Positions 51,548-59,182 of a stretch of 64,000 bases of DNA are shown piece by piece. The DNA is taken from contig NZ_JAAIKO010000039.1 in the NCBI RefSeq assembly GCF_016107395.1, forward strand, positions 22,735-86,734. Reading direction: 5' to 3'. A program made the position numbers and the translations under genes. The notes under the pieces were generated by a model, which worked only from the letters and a program-made list of their open reading frames with translations, did not search any database and was not told the DNA's origin. Origin of the DNA: Streptomyces fildesensis (GTDB lineage Bacteria; Actinomycetota; Actinomycetes; Streptomycetales; Streptomycetaceae). The stretch's first letter is position 1; each line of letters starts with the position of its first letter.

Positions 51548-53413
51548 ATGCCTGTCATGCAACTCCTCGACCTCGGACATGCCCCGGCGCTGCTGGAGTT
51601 CGAGCAGAAGAACCGGACCTATTTCGCCGCGTCGATTCCCGACCGCGGCGACGACTTCTTCGCCCACTTCGATGCCCGGCTCGATGAGCTGCTGACCGAC
51701 CAGGCCGCAGGGCTGCTCTACTTTCACGTGCTGGTCGCCGACAACGGCGCGGTGCTGGGCCGGGTCAACCTGGTTGATGTGGAAGGGGGTTCGGCGGAAC
51801 TCGGGTACCGGATCGCCGAGGAGGCCGCCGGGCGCGGGCTGGCCACCGCCGCTGTTCACCAGATCTGCGAACTGGCTGCCACGGAGTACGGCCTGACCAC
51901 GCTGAGGGCCAGGACCACACTCGACAATGCCGGCTCCCGGGCAGTGCTGGCGCGAACGGGGTTCACGCCCATCGGCGACATCCAGCTGAGCGGTCGCCCG
52001 GGCCTCCGTTTCGTACGGGACCTGCCGGCAGCCCGGCAGAGCGACGACTCACCCGCCTCACCCTTAGGCGCCCCTTGGGTCATGACGTGCTCAGAGGCGG
52101 GCGTGGGCGGTGATGTCCGCGCTGAACTCCTCGGTCATCGCGGGGGTGACGGTCGGCCGGCACTGGGCGATCGCCGCCAGGTAGTCACCGGTACTCGCCC
52201 CCGGCGGGCTCTGCATACCCGCCCCGCCGCCGATCGACTCCAGATCCCGTTCGAAGGACGCCTGGGCGGCGGTGCGCGCCGCGTGCTCGATGTCCGCCGG
52301 GGTGAACAGCTCGCTGGCCACCACCAGAGCCGGCACCTCCACGTCGGGGCGGCCGCCGGTGTACCGGGACCAGATCGCCGAGCGGGCGGCCGCGTCCGGG
52401 GTACCGATCGGGATCAGGTAGTCGAAGCGGCCAGGACGCAGGAACGCCGGGTCCAGGGAGCGGATGGAGTTCGTCGCGCACACCAGCAGCCGCTCGTCGC
52501 CCTCCCGGAATCCCGGGATGAGCTTGAGGAGTTCATTGGTCACCCCGTGCATACCGCCCGGCTGCACCGGCTCGGTGCGGACCGGGGCGACCTCCTCGAC
52601 CTCGTCGATGAAGACCAGCACCCGCTCCAGCTCCGCGATCCGGGCGAAGGCGCTGCGGAGGGCGGCGGCGAGGTTGCCCTCGTCCGCCAGCCGGGAGGGC
52701 AGCAGCTCGACGAACGGCCAGCCGAGTTTGGACGCGATGCCCCGTGCGAACGTCGTCTTGCCGGTGCCGGGCGGGCCGAACAGGGCGATGGCACGCGGCG
52801 GCCGGACCCCGTGCCGGGCCGCCCGCTCGGGCTCCGCCAGCGGCAGCACGACCCGCCGCTCGATCAGGTCCTTCTCCGCTTCCATCCCGGCCACCTTGCC
52901 CCACAGGTCACCCGGCAGGAACCGGCCGCCGAGGTCCTCCAACAGGCTCGCCGCGGGGCCGTGCGACGGTTCGACCTTCTCGAAGTAGGCCACCGCGGGC
53001 TGCCGGGTGTAGCCGGCGTTCAGGAGACCCTCGCCGAGCAGGTCCTCCTCGGGCAGCACATAGGCGATCCGGCCCACCCGCGCCGCGACGAGCCGCCGCT
53101 CCAGCTCCACCAGCAGGGCACTGGCCAGTCCTCGCCCGCGCCAGACCGAGGAGATCGCGATACGCATCACCCAGGCCCGCTCACCGGCCACGCACGCCAG
53201 CGCCGCGCCGATCGGGACGCCCTGGTGAACGGCGACCACCGCGGGCTGCCGGGACGTCAGCGCGCCGATGCACTCGGCGAGGGAGAAGACCGACTCCTGC
53301 CCGAGCTCGGCCGTGGTGTCGATCAGGTGGACCACTGCCGCGAGATCGCTCTCGCGGTAATCATGGATGAGCCAGTTCACCGGTACCGCCCCTCGTCCGT
53401 GCCGTTTCGGTGA
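51548..53413 (+). CDS. GNAT acetyltransferase frame that lacks a stop at the domain end
   Basis: Residues 1-165 form a GNAT N-acetyltransferase of RimJ/RimL type: LELGYRIAEEAAGRGLATAA covers the acetyl-CoA-binding motif A, and RARTTLDNAGSRAVLARTGFTPIG the last strands. Relatives end soon after GLRFVRDL, near 52040. Here no stop occurs until 53413, because the frame continues through the antisense strand of the GNAT-AAA+ gene. The C-terminal 450 residues are therefore an antisense artefact, and the true protein is either unusually extended or the stop was lost. The start is 51548 or the ATG at 51557. Confidence 0.5.
   Translation: MPVMQLLDLGHAPALLEFEQKNRTYFAASIPDRGDDFFAHFDARLDELLTDQAAGLLYFHVLVADNGAVLGRVNLVDVEGGSAELGYRIAEEAAGRGLATAAVHQICELAATEYGLTTLRARTTLDNAGSRAVLARTGFTPIGDIQLSGRPGLRFVRDLPAARQSDDSPASPLGAPWVMTCSEAGVGGDVRAELLGHRGGDGRPALGDRRQVVTGTRPRRALHTRPAADRLQIPFEGRLGGGARRVLDVRRGEQLAGHHQSRHLHVGAAAGVPGPDRRAGGRVRGTDRDQVVEAARTQERRVQGADGVRRAHQQPLVALPESRDELEEFIGHPVHTARLHRLGADRGDLLDLVDEDQHPLQLRDPGEGAAEGGGEVALVRQPGGQQLDERPAEFGRDAPCERRLAGAGRAEQGDGTRRPDPVPGRPLGLRQRQHDPPLDQVLLRFHPGHLAPQVTRQEPAAEVLQQARRGAVRRFDLLEVGHRGLPGVAGVQETLAEQVLLGQHIGDPAHPRRDEPPLQLHQQGTGQSSPAPDRGDRDTHHPGPLTGHARQRRADRDALVNGDHRGLPGRQRADALGEGEDRLLPELGRGVDQVDHCREIALAVIMDEPVHRYRPSSVPFR
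52091..53380 (-). CDS. GNAT acetyltransferase fused to an AAA+ ATPase
   Basis: This 429-residue protein has two parts. Residues 1-135 are a GNAT domain with the acetyl-CoA loop VWRGRGLASALLVELERRLV (79-98). Residues 150-400 are a classical AAA module (FtsH/Cdc48-like): Walker A GPPGTGKT (202-209), Walker B LVFIDE (255-260), sensor 1 CATN (301-304) and arginine finger RPGRFD (315-320). No protease motif or membrane anchor is present. The combination suggests ATP-driven handling of a protein that is also acetylated. The architecture is known from other actinobacteria, but its function is unknown. Confidence 0.9.
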   Translation of the reverse strand: MNWLIHDYRESDLAAVVHLIDTTAELGQESVFSLAECIGALTSRQPAVVAVHQGVPIGAALACVAGERAWVMRIAISSVWRGRGLASALLVELERRLVAARVGRIAYVLPEEDLLGEGLLNAGYTRQPAVAYFEKVEPSHGPAASLLEDLGGRFLPGDLWGKVAGMEAEKDLIERRVVLPLAEPERAARHGVRPPRAIALFGPPGTGKTTFARGIASKLGWPFVELLPSRLADEGNLAAALRSAFARIAELERVLVFIDEVEEVAPVRTEPVQPGGMHGVTNELLKLIPGFREGDERLLVCATNSIRSLDPAFLRPGRFDYLIPIGTPDAAARSAIWSRYTGGRPDVEVPALVVASELFTPADIEHAARTAAQASFERDLESIGGGAGMQSPPGASTGDYLAAIAQCRPTVTPAMTEEFSADITAHARL

Positions 53414-53522
53414 GGCTAGGGGCGGGGCCGGGGCGGGGCCCGCTCCACCGTGAACAATCCGGCCGGCCGAACGCTACGTTCCGTCCGTAGGACGCGGACC
53501 CCGCGGCCCCTATGCGCCGGAC

Positions 53523-54461
53523 CTACGCGATCGGAGCGGTCGGGGCGGTCGGGGCGGTCGGGGCGGTCGGGGAACCCGTATCGCCCGGGAGGACGTCGAG
53601 CGCGCGCCGCCGGCGGCCGATGGCGTCGGGGTCCCAGCCGGGGCGGGGTACGGAAGCCAGCAGCAGGCGGGTGTAGGGGTGCCGTGGCGCGGTGAGAAGA
53701 TCGGCGACCGGTTGGTGTTCCATGGTCCTCCCCCGGTACATCACCAGCGCCTCGTCGCAGACGTAGCGCACCACCGCCAGGTCGTGGCTGACGAAGACCA
53801 GGCCGATGCCGGTGTCGCGGCGGATGTCCGACAGTAGGTTGAGCACCTGGGCCTGCACCGAGACGTCGAGTGCCGACACCGCTTCGTCGAGAACCAGAAC
53901 AGCCGGTTCGACTGCCAACGCACGGGCGATGGCGGCGCGTTGGCGCTGACCGCCCGACAGCTGACGGGGCAGCGCCGCCGACTCGCGGTCGCCGAGGCCG
54001 ACCTGGGCCAGGAGCTCCCTGACCCGGCCGGCCCTCGCCGCGCGGTCACCGCAGCCGTGCAGCCGCAGCACCCCGTCGATGGTCGTCCCGATGCTGATCC
54101 GGCCGTCCAGCGACAGGTAGGGGTCCTGGAAGACGATCTGCACGGCCTTCGCGCGGGCGAGCCGTGCCGCCCGTCCGCGCACCGTCGCGGCGATCGGGGC
54201 GCCCTGGACCAGGATCTGTCCATGGTCGGGGCGTTCGAGACCGACGAGCATCCGCGCCGTGGTCGTCTTGCCCGAGCCGGACTCGCCGACCAGGCCCAGG
54301 GCCCCGCCGGGATGCAGGGAGAACGACAGATCGTCGACGGCGACCACTTGGGTGCCGCCGGTGGAGTAGGTCTTGCGCAGACCGCTGACCTGGAGCAGCG
54401 GCCCTCCGGGCGATGCGGGGGCTGGGGTGGGCACAGGGGCGGGAGCGGGTGCGGTGTTCAA
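53523..54461 (-). CDS. peptide/nickel-type ABC transporter ATP-binding protein (DppF-like)
   Basis: This 312-residue ATPase has Walker A GESGSGKT (59-66), signature LSGGQRQRAAIARAL and Walker B VLVLDEAVSALD, plus the C-terminal extension of oligopeptide ATPases (HPYTRLLLASVPRPG). The N-terminus is a Pro/Ala-rich leader (PAPAPVPTPAPA), and the C-terminus is a TAP repeat from a 9-bp tandem repeat. It is the last gene of the six-gene importer operon, with an ATGA overlap onto the DppD-like gene. It pairs with that ATPase to drive import. Confidence 0.93.
   Translation of the reverse strand: MNTAPAPAPVPTPAPASPGGPLLQVSGLRKTYSTGGTQVVAVDDLSFSLHPGGALGLVGESGSGKTTTARMLVGLERPDHGQILVQGAPIAATVRGRAARLARAKAVQIVFQDPYLSLDGRISIGTTIDGVLRLHGCGDRAARAGRVRELLAQVGLGDRESAALPRQLSGGQRQRAAIARALAVEPAVLVLDEAVSALDVSVQAQVLNLLSDIRRDTGIGLVFVSHDLAVVRYVCDEALVMYRGRTMEHQPVADLLTAPRHPYTRLLLASVPRPGWDPDAIGRRRRALDVLPGDTGSPTAPTAPTAPTAPIA
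53529..53573. repeat. 9-bp tandem repeat at the 3' end of the DppF-like gene
   Basis: The unit GGTCGGGGC (plus strand) occurs about five times in a row, the first and last copies with one mismatch. On the coding strand it encodes Thr-Ala-Pro repeats at the C-terminus. Because the unit is a multiple of three, changes in copy number would alter tail length without a frameshift. Confidence 0.85.
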
Positions 54462-55504
54462 CGGTCCTCCTCGCTGGGTGAGGCGCAGACGGCCGCCATC
54501 GCCGGCCGGCCATCGATCTCATCGGCCAGATGGCAGGCGACGAGCGCGGGGCCACGCTGCGCCGTGGACGCCGGGACCTGGACGGGGGCAGGCCGTGCCA
54601 GGTCGGGCGCCGTCCTGTCGCAGAGTCCCGGCCGGGCGTGCGGGCAGCGGGCGGCGAAGGAGCAGCCCGGTGCGGCTTCCAGCAGGCCCATGGGGACGCC
54701 GCGGATCGGCGTGAGTCGTCCGAGCGGTCCGTCCAGAGGCGGCGTCGAACCGAGCAGCCCGGCGGTATAGGGGTGCCGGGGCGCGGTGAGCAGTTCGGTC
54801 GCGGTCCCGGTCTCGACGATCCTCCCGGCGTACATCACGTAGATCCGGTCGCAGGTCGCTGCGGCGAGATCGATGTCGTGCGTGATCAGCAGCAGGCCGA
54901 GGCCACGCTCGCGTTGCAGTCGGCGGAGGATCGCCATGATCTCCGCCTGGGTGGTCACATCGAGCGCCGTGGTGGGCTCGTCGCACAGCAGCAGCCGCGG
55001 CTCCGCCGTGAGCGCCCCGGCGATCATGACGCGTTGCAGCATTCCGCCGGAGAGCTCGTGCGGGTACTGCCGCAGGTGCCGGACGGGGTCCGGCAGCCCG
55101 ACTGCGGTCAGGAGTTCCAGCGCGCGGGCGCCCGCCCGTGCCCTGGACCAGCCGCCGGTCAGGCGCAGTGACTCGGTGAGGAAGTCCCCGACGCGTCGCA
55201 CCGGGTTGATGCCCGCCCGGGGGTCCTGAAAGATCATGGACGCCTTGCCGGTGCGCACCTCGTGCAGGCATCCGGCGTCCGCTCCGACCAGATCGGCCCC
55301 GTCGACGCGGACGTGACCGCCGATCGCCGCCCCGGCCGGGAACAGGCCCAGCGCGGCACGGGCCGTGACCGACTTCCCCGAGCCGGACTCCCCGACCAGC
55401 GCGACGGCCTCGCCGGCGGCGACGGTCAGGCTGACGCCGTTCAGGATCGGACGGGCCATGCCCGGCAGCGCCACACTCAGGTCGTTGAATTCGAGCAGCG
55501 GCAT
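54458..55504 (-). CDS. peptide/nickel-type ABC transporter ATP-binding protein (DppD-like)
   Basis: This 348-residue ATPase has Walker A GESGSGKS (38-45), signature LSGGMLQRVMIAGAL and Walker B LLLCDEPTTALD. The oligopeptide-ATPase C-terminal domain has the conserved cysteines (GCSFAARCPHARPGLCD) that often bind an iron-sulfur cluster in this group. The ATG at 55504 overlaps the permease stop by one base. The frame is open far upstream but only as a shadow of the permease. Confidence 0.93.
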   Translation of the reverse strand: MPLLEFNDLSVALPGMARPILNGVSLTVAAGEAVALVGESGSGKSVTARAALGLFPAGAAIGGHVRVDGADLVGADAGCLHEVRTGKASMIFQDPRAGINPVRRVGDFLTESLRLTGGWSRARAGARALELLTAVGLPDPVRHLRQYPHELSGGMLQRVMIAGALTAEPRLLLCDEPTTALDVTTQAEIMAILRRLQRERGLGLLLITHDIDLAAATCDRIYVMYAGRIVETGTATELLTAPRHPYTAGLLGSTPPLDGPLGRLTPIRGVPMGLLEAAPGCSFAARCPHARPGLCDRTAPDLARPAPVQVPASTAQRGPALVACHLADEIDGRPAMAAVCASPSEEDR

Positions 55505-56409
55505 CAGGACTCCCTCCCCGCGAGCCGGTCGCCGAGGTTCTCCCCGACGACGTTGAAGGCGACCACGACCAGGACGACCGCGACGGCCGGAACGATCGCG
55601 GACAGCGGTTGTCCCTGGAGGACGGCTGCCTGCCCCTGGTTGATCATCGAGCCCCAGTCGGGTGTCGGCGGCTGCACGCCCAGGCCCAGGAACGACAGGG
55701 CCGCGAGGTCGAGCAGGGCGTACCCGAAGTTCACCGTCGACTGGGCGAGCACGGTCGGGGTGATGTTGGGCAGCAGCCGGCGGAAGGCGATGAACACCGC
55801 CGAGTGGCCCTGCACCTGGTAGGCGGCGATGTACGGCCGGGTCTTCTCCTGCGCGGTCAGACCGCGCACCAGACGGGCCGTGTAGGGCATGTACGCGATG
55901 GCCATGGCGAGCACCGGTGCGGTCAGACCCTTGCCGAACAGGGCCACCGCGAGGATCGCCAGCAGCAGCGCGGGGAAGGCGAACAGGATGTCGAGCACCC
56001 GGCCGACCGCCGTGTCGACCCACCCGCCGCGCCACGCGGTGAACAGACCGACGGCGACCCCCAGAGTGGTGGAGAACAGCACCACGGCGAGCGGACCGGC
56101 GAGGCTGGTGCGGGTGCCCTCGATCAGGGCCGAGAACGTGTCGTGCCCGCCCAGATCGGTGCCCAGCCAGTGGTCGGGGCCGGGCCCGGCGAAGCCGTTG
56201 CCCAGCTCGCCGAAGGTCGGGTCCTGCGGGGCGATCCAGGGCGCGAACAGAGCGATCAGGACGAAGAGGGCCAGAAGCAGCAGACAGCCGCGCATCAGCC
56301 AGCCGCCACCGGCCCGCCGCAGCCACACCAGCGGGAGTCGCAGCCGGGACGGCGACGGAGCGGGTGGGTCGGCCCGGCGGTCGGCCATGGTGGAGGAAGG
56401 GGCATTCAT
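55504..56409 (-). CDS. ABC transporter permease (DppC-like)
   Basis: This 301-residue membrane protein has an N-terminal anchor helix (RGCLLLLALFVLIALFAPWI), the GTDLGGHDTFSALIEGTRTSL segment typical of DppC, and five further helices. The EAA loop reads TRPYIAAYQVQGHSAVFIAFRRLLPNI, the site of contact with the ATPases. It overlaps its neighbours by four and one bases. Confidence 0.93.
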   Translation of the reverse strand: MNAPSSTMADRRADPPAPSPSRLRLPLVWLRRAGGGWLMRGCLLLLALFVLIALFAPWIAPQDPTFGELGNGFAGPGPDHWLGTDLGGHDTFSALIEGTRTSLAGPLAVVLFSTTLGVAVGLFTAWRGGWVDTAVGRVLDILFAFPALLLAILAVALFGKGLTAPVLAMAIAYMPYTARLVRGLTAQEKTRPYIAAYQVQGHSAVFIAFRRLLPNITPTVLAQSTVNFGYALLDLAALSFLGLGVQPPTPDWGSMINQGQAAVLQGQPLSAIVPAVAVVLVVVAFNVVGENLGDRLAGRES

Positions 56410-57422
56410 CGTGCGCTCCCTGCTGCTGCCGCGACGCGCGGGTCGATCAGCGGATACACCAGGTCCACCAAGGTGTTGACGACGACGAACGCCGCGACCA
56501 CCAGCAGCACGATCGCCTGGACCACCTGGAAGTCCATCTCGTTCACGGCCTGCACCAGCAGCGAACCCACCCCGGACATCCCGAACGCGGTCTCGACGAT
56601 CGCGGTGCTCACCAGCATTCCCGAGACCAGCAGCCCGGAGACAGTGACGATGGGCCCCAGCGCGTTGCGCAGCACATGGCGCCGCACCACGGACGACTTG
56701 GACATCCCCCGGCTGAGCGCGACCTCGACGTGTTCACGGCGCAGCTCGTCCAGCATCGCCGAGCGCGTCACCCGCGTCACGAGTGCCATGAACGTCACCG
56801 ACAGGGCGATGGCGGGAAGCACCACATGGTGCATCCGGTCCAGCAGACCGGTGCCGTTCCCGATCGTCGGGAACCAGCCCAGGCGTACGCCGAGCACCGA
56901 GCGGAGCGTGATCGCCGCGACGAAGGACGGCACCGCCGCCCCCACGGTGACCATCAGCAGCACCGCCGTGTCGGTGCGCGTTCCGCGCCGCAGCGCCCCG
57001 ACGATCCCGGCGCCGACCCCCACGACCGCGATCATCAGCGCCGCCGTGCCCACCAGGAGCATCGAAGCGGGCAGCCGGGACCACAGCACCTGGTCGACGC
57101 TCTGGTGGAACAGGTACGAGCGGCCGAGGTCCCCTTGCAGCACGCCCTGCAACCAGTGCCAGTACCGCTCGGGGAACGGGTCGTTGAACCCGTACTGCTC
57201 CCGGATCGCGGCGATCTCCTGTGGGCTCGGGCTGCGCCCGCGCACCAGGAAGCTGACCGGGTCGCCCGGTGCCAGGTACAGCGAGGAGAACACCACGAAC
57301 GAGGTGACCAGCAGCGTCACCGCCATCGTGAGGAGCCTGCGCAGCGTCGACACCGCCAGGGCGCCGAACCTCCCGGCCCGCCGGGCACCGTCCACCGCGG
57401 TGGTCGCCAGGGCGGCTGTCAT
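56406..57422 (-). CDS. ABC transporter permease (DppB-like)
   Basis: This 338-residue membrane protein has six helices. The first periplasmic loop carries YLAPGDPVSFLVRGRSPSPQEIAAIREQYGFNDPFPERYWHWL, the DppB/OppB hallmark. The EAA loop is REHVEVALSRGMSKSSVVRRHVLRNALGP. The ATG at 57422 overlaps the binding-protein stop by four bases. With the DppC-like partner it forms the import channel. Confidence 0.93.
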   Translation of the reverse strand: MTAALATTAVDGARRAGRFGALAVSTLRRLLTMAVTLLVTSFVVFSSLYLAPGDPVSFLVRGRSPSPQEIAAIREQYGFNDPFPERYWHWLQGVLQGDLGRSYLFHQSVDQVLWSRLPASMLLVGTAALMIAVVGVGAGIVGALRRGTRTDTAVLLMVTVGAAVPSFVAAITLRSVLGVRLGWFPTIGNGTGLLDRMHHVVLPAIALSVTFMALVTRVTRSAMLDELRREHVEVALSRGMSKSSVVRRHVLRNALGPIVTVSGLLVSGMLVSTAIVETAFGMSGVGSLLVQAVNEMDFQVVQAIVLLVVAAFVVVNTLVDLVYPLIDPRVAAAAGSAR

Positions 57423-59104
57423 CCGCGGGCTCCGATCTCGGCGGCCCACGGGTAGTACAGGTAGGCGATGGACGGCTGGACCCCGGTGATCCGCTTGCCG
57501 AGGAAGACGCTCACCGGCTCGGTGTACAGCGGCAGCCAGGGCAGTTGCTCCATGGCCGTCTGCTGCGCCTTCCCGGTCGCGGCGGCCACCGCTGCCGGAT
57601 CCTGGGCGACGGTTGCCTCGTCGATGGCCGCGTCGAACTGCGGGTTCGACCAGTTGCCGTAGTTGCTGAACGCGCCGGTCTGCAGCGAGCCGTACATGTC
57701 CAGCGGGTCGGTGATGGACGTGTACCAGAAGGTGAGGAACAGATCGATGCCCTTGCGGGCGGCCGCGTCGGTGAACAGCGCCGTGTACTTGTCGGCGGAG
57801 ATGGTGTCGATCTGCGGGTTCAGCCCGATGGCCTTGGCCGCCTGCGCGACGGCCTGGGTGATGATGGTGGTCTGGGAGTCCAGCGGGCTGCTGGCGATCA
57901 CGACCTTCTGCCCGGCGACTCCGGCCTGGGCGGCCAGCGCCTTGGCCTTCACCGGGTCGTAGGGATAGCTCGGCAGCGCCTTGAGCAGTCCCTTGACGGT
58001 GGAGTCGGGTGTACCGCTCCAGGTGTTCGAACTGACCAGTGAGTCCGCGACATCGGCGACCCCGCCCGCGCCCGCCTTGACGATGCCCTTGCGGTCGATG
58101 GCCATCAGCAGGGCCTGCCGTACCCGGGCGTCGCCCAGCGGTCCCTTGAGGTTGTTGACGATCTCGGAGGCGACCGTGGTGTTCCGGCCGAAGTACAGCG
58201 TGCCCGCCTGGCTCGCCTTCAACTGGGCGTAGGCGTGCGGCGGGACCATCCAGCCACCGTCGACCTCACCGGTCTGGAAGGCGTTGACGCGGGTCGTCGG
58301 GTCGGACAGGAAGACGAACTTGACCTCGCCGGCCTTGGGCTTGAGCTTGGCGTCCCAGTACCCGTCGAAGCGCTTGAGCACCAGCGACTGGCCCGAGGTC
58401 CAGGACCCGAACGAGAAGGGTCCGGTGCAGTTCACGCCCTTCGCCGGGTTGCCGTAGTCCTTGCCGTCCTTCTTGAGGGTGGCCGCGGACTCCACCGTGC
58501 CGGGACTCGCGGCAAGGTACTTGTTGAACGTCGAGTCCGGTGACTTGAGGCTGACGGTGACCTGCGACGGTCCGGTCCGGTCGATCGACTTCACATTGCG
58601 GAACGGGTAGGCCCAGTTGCTGGCCACCTCGGGGTCCAGGTTGCGGCGCAGCGAGGCGACGACGTCGTCGGCACTGAGCGTCGTACCGTCGTGGAAGCGC
58701 ACGCCGGAGCGGATCTGGTACACCCAGCTGGTCGGCGTGGGGTGGGTGTAGGAGGTCGCCAGGCCGGGTGAGGTCGTCAGGTCCGGGTTCCAGCGCAGCA
58801 GGCTCTCGCAGACGTTGGCGAGGATCTGGTTCGGCGGGTAGTCGAACGCGTAGGCGTAGTCGATCGAGGTCGGCTCGGCGAAGAGCGACCAGGTGAACGA
58901 GTTGACCGGGCCCGCGGCGGCCGGGGTCTTCGCCGTCAGCCGGTACGCGGCGTCGGCGGTCCCGGCCGGCGGGTGCGCCGTGCCGCTGCAGGCACTCAGG
59001 GTGGTGAGGGCGAGTGCGGCGGCCGCGGCGACAGCGGCGGTCAGGGTGCGGCGGACGGGTCGCCGGTCAGGTCGCAGGACAGTTCTCGGACAGACTGCTG
59101 GCAT
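57419..59104 (-). CDS. ABC transporter solute-binding lipoprotein (SBP_bac_5, DppA-like)
   Basis: This 561-residue family 5 binding protein has a lipoprotein signal ending in LSAC with the lipidated Cys around 39. The motifs VCESLLRWNPDLTTSPGLATS, VRFHDGTTLSADDVVASLRRN, VRQALLMAIDRKGIVKAG and LPLYTEPVSVFL are standard for dipeptide and oligopeptide binders. The ligand is unknown; a peptide or amide that the operon's amidohydrolase can cleave is plausible. The ATG at 59104 follows GGAGGA. Confidence 0.93.
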   Translation of the reverse strand: MPAVCPRTVLRPDRRPVRRTLTAAVAAAAALALTTLSACSGTAHPPAGTADAAYRLTAKTPAAAGPVNSFTWSLFAEPTSIDYAYAFDYPPNQILANVCESLLRWNPDLTTSPGLATSYTHPTPTSWVYQIRSGVRFHDGTTLSADDVVASLRRNLDPEVASNWAYPFRNVKSIDRTGPSQVTVSLKSPDSTFNKYLAASPGTVESAATLKKDGKDYGNPAKGVNCTGPFSFGSWTSGQSLVLKRFDGYWDAKLKPKAGEVKFVFLSDPTTRVNAFQTGEVDGGWMVPPHAYAQLKASQAGTLYFGRNTTVASEIVNNLKGPLGDARVRQALLMAIDRKGIVKAGAGGVADVADSLVSSNTWSGTPDSTVKGLLKALPSYPYDPVKAKALAAQAGVAGQKVVIASSPLDSQTTIITQAVAQAAKAIGLNPQIDTISADKYTALFTDAAARKGIDLFLTFWYTSITDPLDMYGSLQTGAFSNYGNWSNPQFDAAIDEATVAQDPAAVAAATGKAQQTAMEQLPWLPLYTEPVSVFLGKRITGVQPSIAYLYYPWAAEIGARG

Positions 59105-59182
59105 GGTGTTCCTCCGTGAGTGGTGCGCCTGAGGGTGCGCGTGGGAACAGCGGGAACGGCTTCGGCGTGCGGGCGGCACAGC

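Noticed and set aside
51548..53413. A real 621-residue protein spanning this frame
   Set aside because: Only the first 165 residues resemble a protein family; the rest mirrors the codons of the well-supported GNAT-AAA+ gene on the other strand.
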